This document shows, in pieces, positions 17,041 to 27,025 of a stretch of 64,000 nt of DNA. This DNA is from Moraxella pluranimalium (GTDB lineage Bacteria > Pseudomonadota > Gammaproteobacteria > Pseudomonadales > Moraxellaceae), in assembly GCF_002014825.1 (NCBI RefSeq), contig NZ_MUYU01000005.1, positions 62,001-126,000 of the forward strand. Direction: 5' to 3'. Positions within the stretch are counted from its first letter, which is position 1. Each line of letters opens with the position of its first letter. Made by a program: the position numbers and the translations under genes. The notes under the pieces were generated by a model. It saw only the letters and a list, made by a program, of their open reading frames with translations, searched no databases and was not told the DNA's origin.

Positions 17041-19935
17041 ATGAACAAAGCTTTTAAAGTCATTTGGAACCACGCTACGCAAAGTTGGACGGCGGTTTCA
17101 GAGATTGCTCGCGCAAAGGGCAAAACCAAATCGGTTAAATCAGCCAAGACTGCCATTGCGCTAGCAGTAGCGACAGCAGGAACGATGGCATCGACACAAG
17201 CAATGGCTGCACAGGCAGCTGCTAATGGAGATTTAAGCAGAGTTTTATATAGCAGTACCCAAGGGTTATCCGTTAGCTATGGTATCGCAGAAGGCAACTC
17301 TCAATCGGTCGCTATCGGTGGTGACTCTTCACGACCTGCCCGTGCTACCGCTGCTGGCGCTATTGCTATCGGTGGTCAGGCTAATGCAACAGGCACAACA
17401 TCAACAGCGGTTGGTTGGAACTCAACATCGTCTGGCACCAACTCTGTCGCCTATGGTGCATCGACCGTATCTTCTGCGGTAGGTACAGTAGCTATTGGCT
17501 TGTCGGCAAATGCTTCAGCGAATGCTGGCATCGCCATCGGTGAAAGCTCAAAAACCAACGGCACCAACTCTGTCGCCATCGGCCTGATGTCAAATGTGAC
17601 TGGCAATAGTGGTGTCGCTGTCGGTAATAGAGCAACCGCTGCCCAAGATGCAGCTGCCTATGGTGTCTTGTCAAATGCAACTGCCATTCGTGCGACAGCT
17701 ATCGGTCCTGTTGCAAATGCTTTGGCGGGCAATGCGACAGCAGTGGGTAATGAAGCGAATGCATCAGCAGCTTTTGCAACTGCTATGGGTGATAGAGCAA
17801 AAGCCTCAGCGGAGAATGCTGTCGCTGTGGGCGTGAACTCAAATGCTTCTGTTGCAGGCGCTGTTGCGTTAGGTTCTGGCTCAGTCGCTAACCGTGCATC
17901 GGGTATGGTGGGCTATGACCCTGCAACCAAAGCAGCATCAACTGCAACTAACTCAACTTGGAGTGCCAATGCAGCCGCTGTCTCTATCGGTGATGGCACT
18001 GCGACTACTCGCCAATTGACCAGTCTTGCTGCAGGTACAAATGATACTGATGCGGTAAACGTAGCACAGCTAAAAGCATTGGCTGAAGTTGTTGCCAATA
18101 ATACCATTCGTTATTTTTCTGTGAACTCTACCGTTACAGGTAACCGTGATAATACGGGTGCAACGGCTACCAATGCTATTGCTATCGGTCCTGATGCCCG
18201 TGGCCAATTGGAGTCGAGTGTCGCGATTGGTCATAATGTGACTGCAATCATGACTCCACCAGGCGGGTTGGATGCTACTGGCGGTGGCGGTGTTGCTATC
18301 GGTAAAGATAGCAGCGCTTTTATTGGTGGTGTTTCTGTAGGCACCAATGCGACCTCAGGCATGATTCCACATGCTGTGTCAATTGGTTATAACACAGTAA
18401 TCAATACCGCACCTTATATTGACCCTGATAATACACAACAAAAAATCGGTGGTATTGCAATCGGTGATAACGTTGTCTCTAAGAGTCAGTCTGTCGCTAT
18501 TGGTGTAAACGCCACATCTGTGGGTAAATACAACGTTGTGATGGGTACGGATACTATCGCAAATGGTGAGCGTGACATTGTTATTGGTAATGGTGCGGTA
18601 TCGCAACGCCAAAATGCAGACTCGTACAATATCGCTATCGGTCGTGCAGCCAATGCATCGGCAAATGCGGCAGCTTCTGTTGCTATTGGTATGGATACGT
18701 TAACCAATAACACCTCTGCAACCGCTGTTGGTAGAAGTGCGCAAGCCAACGGTCTTAACAGTGCAGCATTTGGTTATAAAGCAGCTGCTAATGGAACTGC
18801 CTCTGTTGCCCAAGGTGAGCTTTCTAATGCTACTGGGGAGCATTCGGTAGCTATTGGTTCTCGTGCAGAAGCGGCTGATGAAAGTACGATTGCAATTGGT
18901 ACACAATCGGATGCACTTAAACGCAATGCAATTGCAATTGGTATTAATTCAGTATCCAATGCTACCAATGGTGTGGCTGTAGGTCCACAGGCTCGTGTAT
19001 ATGATACGGCTGAAGCTGGCGTTGCTATCGGTCTTACAACTTATACCAGAGGAACAAATGGTATTGGTATTGGTCGTGCAAACAATGTAGATGGTGATCA
19101 TGGTATTGCCATCGGTACAGGCTCAAATATTACGGCTGATGCCGATTACTCAGCATCTGTAGGTACACGAAATGAAATTTCGGGTGCAGGTACATTTGTA
19201 TTTGGTAGCAACGTTACTGCAACTGCAGCTAATAATGTAATCCTAGGTCAAAACAGCTCAGAAAGCTCAGTAACTACAACCAATGGTGCTCCAAATCAAG
19301 TAACCACAGGTACCGTGGGCGACATGACTTATGGTACATTTGCCGGCACAGCAACAGGTATCGTCTCTGTGGGTGCACAAGGTGCTGAGCGTCAAATCAT
19401 CAATGTTGCACCGGGTAACATCTCAGCAACTTCAACTGACGCCATCAACGGCTCGCAGCTGTATGCCGTAGCAAAACAAGCAGCAGCACCATTAACATTC
19501 ACTGCCAACACCAATACAGATACCGACGCAGAGCTGCTAGACAAGCAATATGCAGCAGCTGACGGTACGCAGCAACAACTTGGTGAAAAGATTGCGATTA
19601 TCGGTGCAGCTACAGGCACAGCACTTACACGTAATACAGACACTGTGGTAAGTGGTGATTATAGCGCCAAAAATATCCAAACGGTTGTATCAAATGGTGA
19701 AGTTCAAATCCAAATGGCTGAGAACCCAATCTTTGACAGCGTACAGTTTGGTGATACAACCGGTCCAAAAATTACTAATGATGGCACTGACATCAAGGTT
19801 GGCTCGTCAACAGACGCACCTGTCAAAATCACCAACGTTGCTAACGGCACTAATGCTAATGACGCTGTTAACCTAAGCCAGCTAAATGCAACCAAAGTTG
19901 CTGTCTTGGTGTGGTGGTGTTTTTTTGTTGGATAG
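17041..19935 (+). pseudogene. Trimeric autotransporter adhesin (YadA/Hag-like), truncated before the membrane anchor
   Basis: The 964-residue frame begins with an extended signal peptide (MNKAFKVIWNHATQSW, the ESPR type) ending near QAMA. Many YadA-type head repeats (SVAIG/GVAIG, about 14 residues each) run through about 75-320 and 375-765. Neck motifs follow at about 322-345, 783-815 and 927-953 (TNVANGTNANDAVNLSQLNA). The frame then breaks: after NATKVAV come the unrelated residues LVWWCFFVG and a stop. The coiled-coil stalk and the four-strand YadA anchor needed for surface display are missing, and no remnant follows before the next promoter. It was therefore a trimeric adhesin now cut by a deletion. 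The product should be exported but not anchored. It could also serve as a recombination donor for a full-length paralogue. Confidence 0.88.
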
Positions 19936-20024
19936 ATATCAATTTGACACTTGTTACGAAAAATTTACAAAGATTAAGTGGTATTTTGGTATAATAACAA
20001 AATTTATTATTGGAAATATTTATT

Positions 20025-21326
20025 ATGTCAAAAGCTTATCTGTCACCGCTTGGGTTTGCATTGATGGCCACGAGCATTTTCACTGTGTCGGCTTGTGATA
20101 AAGTTGCATCAGTTGGTACTGATTCTGAAAGTAAAGAGCAAGTCACCACAGAAAAAGCCAATGATTCTAATTTGGATAATGCACAATCTGTAGAGGTTGA
20201 AAAGCCAGCGGTTGTCCTTGATCCAAATACTAGTCAGCAGTTCCGTGGTGACAGTGAGATTGATAAGAGGCTTGCTGAGGCGCTGCCTGAAATTCCTTAT
20301 TCAATTGACAATCTAACTCAGGACGCAAACGCAGTAAATACGGCAGAATGGCTTCCACCTGTTGCGCCGTCAGCGCCGGCTACAAACAGCAGTGACGCTA
20401 CTATTAATTCTGCAGGTCAATCGAATGGACAGGATTCGCAAGCATCACCTGATGTGAGTAATAATCAGCAGTTAGCCACCAATCAAAGTGCTGTAAATCA
20501 GATTAAGACTAACGAGATTGCCAACACAAATGAACTGACTCGTGACCAAATCATCAAGATTCAGGCGTTGCTAAATTGGCATCATCATAGCGTTGGTGCG
20601 GTTGATGGTAAATTTAGCAAGAATACCATCAAAGCAATGAACGTGTTCCAAGAAAAGCATGGTTTGCAAGTCACGGAAACTATGAATGCGGAAACTTGGG
20701 CGGAGCTTACCAAGGATGTAACTTTGAGCAAACAGCCTGTTTTGGTTAGTTATACATTGACCGCAGAGGATGTTAGCTTGCCTAGACATCCTAAAGGACA
20801 ACAATTTAAAACTGTTCGTGAGGCAGTTGCAGAAAAATTCCATATGAGCCAAGACTTGCTTAGTCAGCTAAATAAAGATAAGTCTCTGAAGGCGGGTGTT
20901 ACAATCACTGTGTATAACCCTGGTCAGCCAAATACAGCAGCAGTTACTCGCGTAGTTGCCAACAAAAAGCTAAATATATTGTATGCATATGATGCATCAG
21001 GTCAGCTTGTGGCTAGTTATCCAACTACGGTAGGGGGTGGTCGCAAACCATCGCCTACTGGCAAGCATACTGTAACTAGTCGAATTATCCATCCAACTTA
21101 CAATAAAAATTTTAGAAATAAAAATGGCGTTTTACCACCAGGACCAAACAATCCTGTGGGGCGTGTTTGGATGGGTTTAAGCAAACCTACGTACGGTATT
21201 CATGGATCGCCCGAACCAGAAATGATTAGTCAGCAACAATCCAGTGGTTGTGTTCGACTAACCAACTGGGATGCATTGGGTCTTTATGGTGTAATCCAAG
21301 AAGGTGCCGAAGTAGAATTTTTGTAA
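20025..21326 (+). CDS. L,D-transpeptidase (YkuD) lipoprotein with peptidoglycan-binding domain
   Basis: The ATG at 20025 has GGAAA at good spacing; a TTG at 20010 is in frame but unlikely. The 433-residue protein has a lipoprotein-like signal ending TVSAC. A long low-complexity Ser/Asn/Gln segment spans about 30-165. A PG_binding_1 domain (TRDQIIKIQALLNWH to NAETWAEL) and a LysM-like stretch follow. The YkuD catalytic domain ends in HGSPEP and SSGCVRLTNWDALGLYG, with catalytic Cys at about 409. Such enzymes form 3-3 peptidoglycan cross-links or attach proteins to peptidoglycan in the periplasm. It has its own promoter region and a strong terminator. Confidence 0.92.
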   Translation: MSKAYLSPLGFALMATSIFTVSACDKVASVGTDSESKEQVTTEKANDSNLDNAQSVEVEKPAVVLDPNTSQQFRGDSEIDKRLAEALPEIPYSIDNLTQDANAVNTAEWLPPVAPSAPATNSSDATINSAGQSNGQDSQASPDVSNNQQLATNQSAVNQIKTNEIANTNELTRDQIIKIQALLNWHHHSVGAVDGKFSKNTIKAMNVFQEKHGLQVTETMNAETWAELTKDVTLSKQPVLVSYTLTAEDVSLPRHPKGQQFKTVREAVAEKFHMSQDLLSQLNKDKSLKAGVTITVYNPGQPNTAAVTRVVANKKLNILYAYDASGQLVASYPTTVGGGRKPSPTGKHTVTSRIIHPTYNKNFRNKNGVLPPGPNNPVGRVWMGLSKPTYGIHGSPEPEMISQQQSSGCVRLTNWDALGLYGVIQEGAEVEFL

Positions 21327-21338
21327 ATATAAGTTTAG

Positions 21339-21383
21339 AAAACCGCTCAGCATATCTACGAATGGTGCTGAGCGGTTTTTTTT
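21339..21383 (+). terminator. Intrinsic terminator after the L,D-transpeptidase gene
   Basis: A 14-bp perfect stem (AAAACCGCTCAGCA with its complement) around a 13-nt loop is followed by a T run, 12 bp after the stop codon. Confidence 0.93.
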
Positions 21384-21538
21384 GTATAATAGGCTATTGA
21401 TTTTTAAACTATGATGTGTCTGAATTTAAATAATGATAATGATGTTTATTTCTGCTTTTGAGCGACTGCAGTAATCCCAACTAGGTATACCCTTTATTCA
21501 TGAATCAAATTATAAAGACTATTTGAAGTGGGGAAAAT

Positions 21539-22135
21539 TCAGACAATCATCCCAATCAACTCCGCCTTCACCGCCTGATACCGTTCATTATCATCAGTCA
21601 GCGTCTCATCCAGCCACGCACCATCGACGGCATAACGCACGATAGCAAGCTTGGCATCGCTGTCGGTATCGGCGAATTGACGCAGTTTTTGGTTCATCCA
21701 ATCCTGCCACTGTGATTGCATGATGGCATCGCTATTGATGGAGCGAATCAGGCCTGCCCAGTCGCTTTGTAGCCCGATGGCATCATTGTCAAAAAACACC
21801 GACACATAAGCACGGGTAAACACGCCATAGCTGTGATTCACCCCAATATGCGCCAAAATCGCCGTGTTCAGCTGTGCGATAAATAGCCCAATCACCGCCG
21901 CAATCAGCTCTTCTTTACTCTTAAAATGATGAAACAGACCGCCTTTACTCGTACCTGCAGCATCGGCGACTTTTTGCATGGATAAATTGGCGATACCATC
22001 TTTAATCATCAAATCTTTGGCGGCGTTGATGAGTAGATGACGAAGCTGTTCGGGGTTGTTTTTACGCTTTTTTGGGGTGGTGTCGCGTGCCACATCATCA
22101 GACTTGGTAGTTTGGCTATCAAATAAATCAATCAT
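21539..22135 (-). CDS. TetR/AcrR-family transcriptional regulator
   Basis: The ATG at 22135 is chosen over an in-frame TTG at 22147. The 198-residue protein has a charged N-terminus and then the TetR DNA-binding helix-turn-helix (LINAAKDLMIKDGI to MQKVADAAGTSKGGLFHHFKSKEEL, about 30-75). The C-terminal domain is ligand-binding. It lies 21 bp downstream of the SMR transporter gene on the same strand, so it probably represses its own efflux operon. Confidence 0.93.
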   Translation of the reverse strand: MIDLFDSQTTKSDDVARDTTPKKRKNNPEQLRHLLINAAKDLMIKDGIANLSMQKVADAAGTSKGGLFHHFKSKEELIAAVIGLFIAQLNTAILAHIGVNHSYGVFTRAYVSVFFDNDAIGLQSDWAGLIRSINSDAIMQSQWQDWMNQKLRQFADTDSDAKLAIVRYAVDGAWLDETLTDDNERYQAVKAELIGMIV

Positions 22136-22156
22136 ATTATTTCTCAATTGGCTAAT

Positions 22157-22498
22157 TTAGTGGGCAGCGTTTGAAAAGACATTCATCACCACGACGCCTG
22201 CGATGATGAGTAGAATGCCGATAATAGCAGGCAAATCAAGCGGTTGCTTGAGTACGACCACGCCAATGATGGCGGTGAGTATCAGACCGACACCCGACCA
22301 GATGGCGTAGGCGATGCCAAGCGGAATGGTTTTGACCACATGAGATAGTAAATAAAAAGCGATGGCAAAGCAAATCAGCGTAATCGCTGTCGGTACAGGC
22401 TTACTAAAGCCATCAGATTTTGCCAAAAATGTCGAGCCTGTCACTTCGGTAACGATGGCACAGCCGAGTAGGGCGTAGGCGGTCAAGGTGGGATTCAT
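22157..22498 (-). CDS. Small multidrug resistance (SMR) efflux protein, EmrE/QacE-like
   Basis: The protein is a 113-residue inner-membrane protein with four hydrophobic helices. The essential membrane-buried Glu is E18 in VTEVTGST, and the signature AYAIWSGVG lies in helix 3. It exchanges protons for cationic drugs or quaternary ammonium compounds as a dual-topology dimer. The first helix and conserved W/G motif favour the EmrE/Qac branch over the guanidinium exporters (SugE/Gdx), but this is not certain. It is the first gene of an operon with the TetR regulator. Confidence 0.93.
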   Translation of the reverse strand: MNPTLTAYALLGCAIVTEVTGSTFLAKSDGFSKPVPTAITLICFAIAFYLLSHVVKTIPLGIAYAIWSGVGLILTAIIGVVVLKQPLDLPAIIGILLIIAGVVVMNVFSNAAH

Positions 22499-22654
22499 TG
22501 CATTTTCTCAAGTTTATTTGGAATAGTTTGGCTTATCAAATATAACAAACCAACTGGTCGGTATTTTATGCGAATAAGTGAGTTTATGCAAGTAAAAAGT
22601 GGATAATTCGTTGAGAAATTATCCACCTTGATTGATAAGACTAAGCAACCGATG

Positions 22655-23365
22655 TCAGCTGTTGGCATAGCGAGTCGGGTCAGCCACACCTGCATCAATA
22701 AACCCCTGACGGCGTAGATGACAGCTGTCGCAGACACCGCACGCTTGACCGTCTGCATTGGCTTGGTAGCATGAAACCGTTTGGCTATAATCGACACCGA
22801 GCGATAGCCCTAGTTGTAGCGTCTCGGCTTTTGAGAGTGTTTGTAGCGGGGCAATCACCGACAGCTTACGCCCTTGACGAGCGGCGACGGTGGCAAGATT
22901 GGCAAGCGATTCAAACGCCGCAATAAAATCAGGGCGACAATCAGGATAGCCTGAATAATCCACCGAGCTGACACCGATGACGATGGCATTGGCATTAGTG
23001 ACTTCGGCGGCGGCTAGCGCATAAGACAAAAAGATGGTATTGCGAGCAGGCACATAAGTAATCGGTGCGGTATTGGTCGTGTCATCATAGACGATGCTGT
23101 CATCATGATCGGGCACATCGATATTATGATCGGTCAATGCCGAGCCACCAAGCTGGGCGATGTCGATATCAATGATGCGATGATCGACACCGAGCGATTT
23201 GGCGATATTGATGGCGGCATTGAGCTCGCTTGAATGGCGCTGACCATAGCGAAAGCTTAACGCAACGATGTTTTTGAATTGGGATTTTGCCCAATATAGG
23301 CAAGTGGTGGAGTCAAGCCCACCCGAAAATAGCACGACGGCATTTTGGTCTTGGTAGGTATTCAT
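22655..23365 (-). CDS. queC: 7-cyano-7-deazaguanine synthase (queuosine synthesis)
   Basis: QueC makes preQ0 from 7-carboxy-7-deazaguanine, ATP and ammonia. The 236-residue protein shows the PP-loop [11 protein letters not shown] near the N-terminus and the C-terminal zinc ligands in [17 protein letters not shown] (C-x9-C-x2-C-x2-C). Length is standard. No other queuosine gene is adjacent, and no preQ1 riboswitch pattern is visible in the leader. Confidence 0.96.
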   Translation of the reverse strand: MNTYQDQNAVVLFSGGLDSTTCLYWAKSQFKNIVALSFRYGQRHSSELNAAINIAKSLGVDHRIIDIDIAQLGGSALTDHNIDVPDHDDSIVYDDTTNTAPITYVPARNTIFLSYALAAAEVTNANAIVIGVSSVDYSGYPDCRPDFIAAFESLANLATVAARQGRKLSVIAPLQTLSKAETLQLGLSLGVDYSQTVSCYQANADGQACGVCDSCHLRRQGFIDAGVADPTRYANS

Positions 23366-23549
23366 CGGTCAAGTGTGATAAAAATCAAAAAAAGTTGGCG
23401 TATTGTACCATAGTTGCCATAGATTTTGCCGATTTGTCGTTGTGTTTACTTTTCGGGCGATAAAAATATGTTACAATACAACATGAGCTATAGGACAATA
23501 TCAATTCGACAACAACAGTCAAATCAATCATGTAAACAGGATTATTATA

Positions 23550-24194
23550 ATGGCGCTCGAAGCTGAAATTTTTAAAATCATCTTGGCATTTGTGGTGCTG
23601 ATTAACCCATCAGCAGCCATTCCGCTGTTTGTGCATTTTACCGATGGCTATTCGTCAGCGGATAAGAAAAAAGTCGCACGCATTGCCTGTGCGACCGTGT
23701 TTATCGTCATTGCGTTTTTTGCGCTATTTGGGGAAGTGCTGCTGCGTGGCTTGGGCATTTCGCTTGGCTCGTTTCGTGTGGCGGGTGGGATTTTGCTGTT
23801 TTTGATTGCGCTTGGCATGATGAATGATGGTAATAATCCTGCTAAGCCAAATCACGATACAATCAGCCCACAGCCAAAAGACCCAAGTCAGCTCACGGGC
23901 ATGGCGGTCGTGCCATTGGCAATCCCGATGATGATTGGGCCGGGCGGTATCTCAACGGTCATCATTTATTCATCTCATGTCAAAAGTATGCTATCGCTTG
24001 GTTTGATTGTGTTGTCAGGATTATTAATCAGTCTGTTTTGTTATGCGTCATTGATGGCAGCGGGTAAAATCAGTAAAGTGCTAGGGCAAACTGGCATGAA
24101 TGTCACCAATCGTATCATGGGGATTATCCTTGCAGCGCTTGCTGTTGAGATTGTCGTTAGTGGACTGCGGACGATTTTTCCGCAGTTGGTATGA
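23550..24194 (+). CDS. MarC/UPF0056 family integral membrane protein
   Basis: The product is a 214-residue polytopic inner-membrane protein with six predicted helices. It has the conserved MarC features NPSAAIPLF in helix 1, GGILLFLIALGM in helix 3 and PLAIPMMIGPGGIS in the re-entrant region. The family is conserved but its transported substrate is unproven; an older link to multiple antibiotic resistance was not upheld. It is monocistronic, with a terminator shared with mnmC. Confidence 0.92.
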   Translation: MALEAEIFKIILAFVVLINPSAAIPLFVHFTDGYSSADKKKVARIACATVFIVIAFFALFGEVLLRGLGISLGSFRVAGGILLFLIALGMMNDGNNPAKPNHDTISPQPKDPSQLTGMAVVPLAIPMMIGPGGISTVIIYSSHVKSMLSLGLIVLSGLLISLFCYASLMAAGKISKVLGQTGMNVTNRIMGIILAALAVEIVVSGLRTIFPQLV

Positions 24195-24214
24195 GATATT
24201 GATTAGAATTCATA

Positions 24215-24248
24215 AAAATCAGCGTGTGATGAATACGCTGATTTTTTT
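24215..24248 (+). terminator. Intrinsic terminator between marC and mnmC
   Basis: AAATCAGCGT with ACGCTGATTT is flanked by A5 and T7. It can act on marC and, from the other strand, on the convergent mnmC. Confidence 0.9.
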
Positions 24249-24264
24249 GTCTAGCTATCGCTTA

Positions 24265-26235
24265 TTAGACATCGCTAAGCGGTGTTTGTAATCGTGGGCG
24301 ATTGGGATTGAGCTTATCAAGTAGTGTCTTATCAATAGGTAAAATCCCACCATCTATCACATCGGCTAGGATTTCGGCGCACAGTGGCGCAAAGCTAAAG
24401 CCCTTTGAGCCCATACCATAGAGCGTGTAGAGATTGGGCTTGTTACCCACTTGACCCACGAGTGGATGATAGTCAGGTGTCTGTGCACGGATACCGACTT
24501 TGCCATCAAGTTTATTTGGCTTGTCATCAAGTGCTTGGGTTATTTGCTTGCCTAGAGTCGGCAGGGCTAAGTTTAGTTTATCTTGATTAAACTTATGTTC
24601 ATCATCGCTGATGGTGGTATCGGTGGAATTTCGCACAAAGCTTGCGCCGAACAAAAATTTCGATACGCCATCATCGCAAAAGCTAGCGCAGTAGCCATCA
24701 TATTTGACAGGGTGGCTAGGCAGGCTGGCATCTGCGATATGGTCAAGCTCAAGCCAAGAGAGCTGACCACGAATCTTACGACAGACAAACAGCGCATCGC
24801 TTAAGCACTCACTTTCAAACCCTGCACAAATCACTGCGGCATCAAAGCGAGTTTGTCCATCTTGCGCCATCACCGTCACGCCGTCAGCATCGGCTGTGAT
24901 ACGCTCGATGGTGGTTTGGCAAAAGCTGATTTTGTCATCGTGTTCAATCAGAGTGCGGATGCTTGCGGTATTAATCAGCCCGCCCATCGGCACAAAGCTT
25001 GTAATATCAGCGGTCGGATAGGCATCATTATCGATACGATGGATGAGTGCGTGCGGATAGTCGGCGATTTGCTCGGCGCGCTTTTCAGCGGATTTTTGAC
25101 TGGGTAATAAAAAATCCACCACGCCTGTCATCTCAAAGACAGCAGGGTGTGCTTGCGTGTCTTTATCAAGCTTGATAAGTTTGTCAAACTTATCAAGCTT
25201 AATATTCATTGCGCTGTACTGACGATATGCGTACAAAAAACTCACCGTCGGCAGATGATGCATGGCTTGATTCAGAAGAGTGAGCTTGGGTGCGAGCAGT
25301 GCTCGTGGATTGCCTGATGCGCCTGACATCGGTGCGTGTTTGTCAAATACAGTTACCCGATGACCACGACGAGATAGGGCGATGGCACTCATCACGCCAC
25401 TGATGCCTGCGCCGATGATGGCGACGGATTTGGGCTGGGCTGTGTGGTTGGTGGTAGGTTTGTCAATGTGTGCGGTGAGCATTTCTCGCTTATGCCCAAA
25501 GCCTTTGATTTTTTTGGTGATAAATCCTGCGCCCATCAGCCCACGCCGTACAAAGCCTGCTGCGGTAAAGGTGGCGACGGTGGCATGATTGGCGGATAAT
25601 TGTGCCATCAGAGCGAATAATTCATCCGACCACAACTCACTATTTTTGCTTGGGGCAAAGCCGTCCAAGAACCACGCATCCACTTTTTGTATCGCATCTG
25701 CATGAGCATCAGCTAGCCGTGCCGTCGATGTGGCCAAGATACTACCAAAGCTCTCATAAGCATCACCAAACCACAAATCAAGCGTAATCGTCTCACTGAT
25801 ATGCAAGCGATGACAGCCCGCCATCAACAGCGGATACTGCTCAAGCAGTGCATCAATCCAAGGCGTCGTCCGCTCATCACGCCAAGCGCCAAGTGCAGTG
25901 CATAAATCCGCTATCGATAGCGGGAATTTTTCGGTACTGATAAAATGCAGGCGAGCACTCGGCGGTGCAGTATCCGCCCATAGCAGGCAAGTCGCCAAAA
26001 AATTCAGCCCCGTGCCAAAGCCAGTCTCAGCGATGACAAAGCGTTGATGGTCGTGCAGAGTGCCAAAGCGGTCGGGCAGATGATTGCCCTGCAAAAACAC
26101 ATAATGCGTCTCTGCCAAACCACCTGCCTGTGAAAAATACACATCATCAAAGACATCCGACACAGGCACAGTATGTCCCTGCGCATCGGTCTGCCAGTGG
26201 ATACTTGCGGCTTGTAAGTGTTGTGAATTTGGCAT
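24265..26235 (-). CDS. mnmC: Bifunctional tRNA mnm5s2U34 enzyme MnmC
   Basis: MnmC completes 5-methylaminomethyl-2-thiouridine at tRNA wobble position 34. The C-terminal FAD oxidoreductase removes the carboxymethyl group and the N-terminal SAM methyltransferase adds a methyl. The 656-residue protein has the methyltransferase half (about 1-240, FGTGLNFL and WFLDGFAPSKN). The DAO-type half starts with VAIIGAGISGVMSAIAL and contains SGASGNPRALLAPKL. Around residue 350 the codons for KLDKFDKLIKLDK form a 33-bp perfect DNA palindrome (25168-25200). It is the last gene of a unit with the 142-residue membrane protein and yciI. Confidence 0.96.
   Translation of the reverse strand: MPNSQHLQAASIHWQTDAQGHTVPVSDVFDDVYFSQAGGLAETHYVFLQGNHLPDRFGTLHDHQRFVIAETGFGTGLNFLATCLLWADTAPPSARLHFISTEKFPLSIADLCTALGAWRDERTTPWIDALLEQYPLLMAGCHRLHISETITLDLWFGDAYESFGSILATSTARLADAHADAIQKVDAWFLDGFAPSKNSELWSDELFALMAQLSANHATVATFTAAGFVRRGLMGAGFITKKIKGFGHKREMLTAHIDKPTTNHTAQPKSVAIIGAGISGVMSAIALSRRGHRVTVFDKHAPMSGASGNPRALLAPKLTLLNQAMHHLPTVSFLYAYRQYSAMNIKLDKFDKLIKLDKDTQAHPAVFEMTGVVDFLLPSQKSAEKRAEQIADYPHALIHRIDNDAYPTADITSFVPMGGLINTASIRTLIEHDDKISFCQTTIERITADADGVTVMAQDGQTRFDAAVICAGFESECLSDALFVCRKIRGQLSWLELDHIADASLPSHPVKYDGYCASFCDDGVSKFLFGASFVRNSTDTTISDDEHKFNQDKLNLALPTLGKQITQALDDKPNKLDGKVGIRAQTPDYHPLVGQVGNKPNLYTLYGMGSKGFSFAPLCAEILADVIDGGILPIDKTLLDKLNPNRPRLQTPLSDV
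25168..25200. repeat. 33-bp palindrome inside mnmC
   Basis: AAGCTTGATAAGTTTG and CAAACTTATCAAGCTT are perfect 16-bp complements around a single T. The palindrome is in frame inside mnmC and encodes a Lys/Asp/Leu-rich insert. Confidence 0.9.
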
Positions 26236-26246
26236 TTACTACAAAA

Positions 26247-26675
26247 CTATCGATGACGGTTGATAAGAAAGGTAAAAATTACAGCACTTAGCAGTAATGA
26301 CCCAATCACAGTTAACGCCCCATACATAAATAGCTGACCTGTACGTTCGCTCACTAGGACATTTACCTGTGTAGTTAGGTCGTCAACTTGACGAGTAAGC
26401 TCTGCGTTTTGCGCTAGCAACTTCGCATTAGCGATAGACAGTTCACTATCATTGGGTGCGGCAATTTCTGCCAGTGTTGCGCCATCTTTGGTGTGCGGAC
26501 TATCGGGAATCTCCACAGGCTGTTCTTTTGACGCTTCCGATGTTTGAGTCGGATTGCTATTAATGGATTGGTTTGTGGTATCAGGTGCCCGTGGCGCACT
26601 TTGAGCCATGGCAGGCAGGGCAAATGCACTTAGAGCAGCTACGATGTACAATTTGGCAAAATTTTTTGTTAGCAT
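26247..26675 (-). CDS. Signal-peptide protein with coiled coil and C-terminal membrane helix (YgiM C-terminus-like)
   Basis: The protein has 142 residues. The signal peptide ends near LPAMA, a Thr/Ser/Pro-rich linker follows, and then a coiled-coil segment (about 78-110: IANAKLLAQNAELTRQVDDL). ERTGQLFMYGALTVIGSLLL begins a single membrane helix, and the protein ends NRHR. This resembles the C-terminal half of SH3-domain membrane proteins such as YgiM/TIGR04211, but no SH3 domain is present. It lies between yciI (2 bp gap) and mnmC (11 bp gap) in one transcription unit. The function is unknown. Confidence 0.8.
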   Translation of the reverse strand: MLTKNFAKLYIVAALSAFALPAMAQSAPRAPDTTNQSINSNPTQTSEASKEQPVEIPDSPHTKDGATLAEIAAPNDSELSIANAKLLAQNAELTRQVDDLTTQVNVLVSERTGQLFMYGALTVIGSLLLSAVIFTFLINRHR

Positions 26676-26677
26676 AA

Positions 26678-26980
26678 TTAGCCATCCATCTTTGGCAGAG
26701 CTTGGATAAATGGCTTGACATCGACATGGCTATAGACACCGCCGCTGATATACGGGTCGTCCGCCGCCCACGCCTGCGCCTGCTCTAGGTCATCAAAATG
26801 TGCGATGATGATGCTACCGCTCATGGCAGGCTCACCATGCTTGATGGGATTTGGGCCTGCGACGACGAGACGGTTTTGTGCATCGAGTGCAGTTAGGCGT
26901 TCGATGTGGGCAGGGCGAGCGTTTAGGCGTTTTTCGGTGCTGTCGGCGACATCATGACCGATGATGGCAAATAATGGCAT
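26678..26980 (-). CDS. yciI: YciI-family protein
   Basis: The protein has 100 residues from the ATG at 26980. AGGA lies 6 nt upstream of it, whereas the ATG at 26986 overlaps that site. It has a dimeric alpha+beta (ferredoxin-like) YCII domain: IIGHDVADS with the conserved His-Asp, RPAHIERL, GPNPIKH, and FDDLEQAQAWAADDPYISGGVY. The family fold is related to muconolactone isomerase, and the biochemical role is unknown. It is probably the remaining front of a yciB-yciI-mnmC unit now separated from yciB by foreign sequence. Confidence 0.93.
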   Translation of the reverse strand: MPLFAIIGHDVADSTEKRLNARPAHIERLTALDAQNRLVVAGPNPIKHGEPAMSGSIIIAHFDDLEQAQAWAADDPYISGGVYSHVDVKPFIQALPKMDG

Positions 26981-27025
26981 AATCATTCCTAAGTGATGAA
27001 TTTTTATAAAATTATACAACTGTAA

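Noticed and set aside
23366..23549. preQ1 riboswitch ahead of queC
   Set aside because: No preQ1-type stem followed by an A-rich pseudoknot tail could be drawn.
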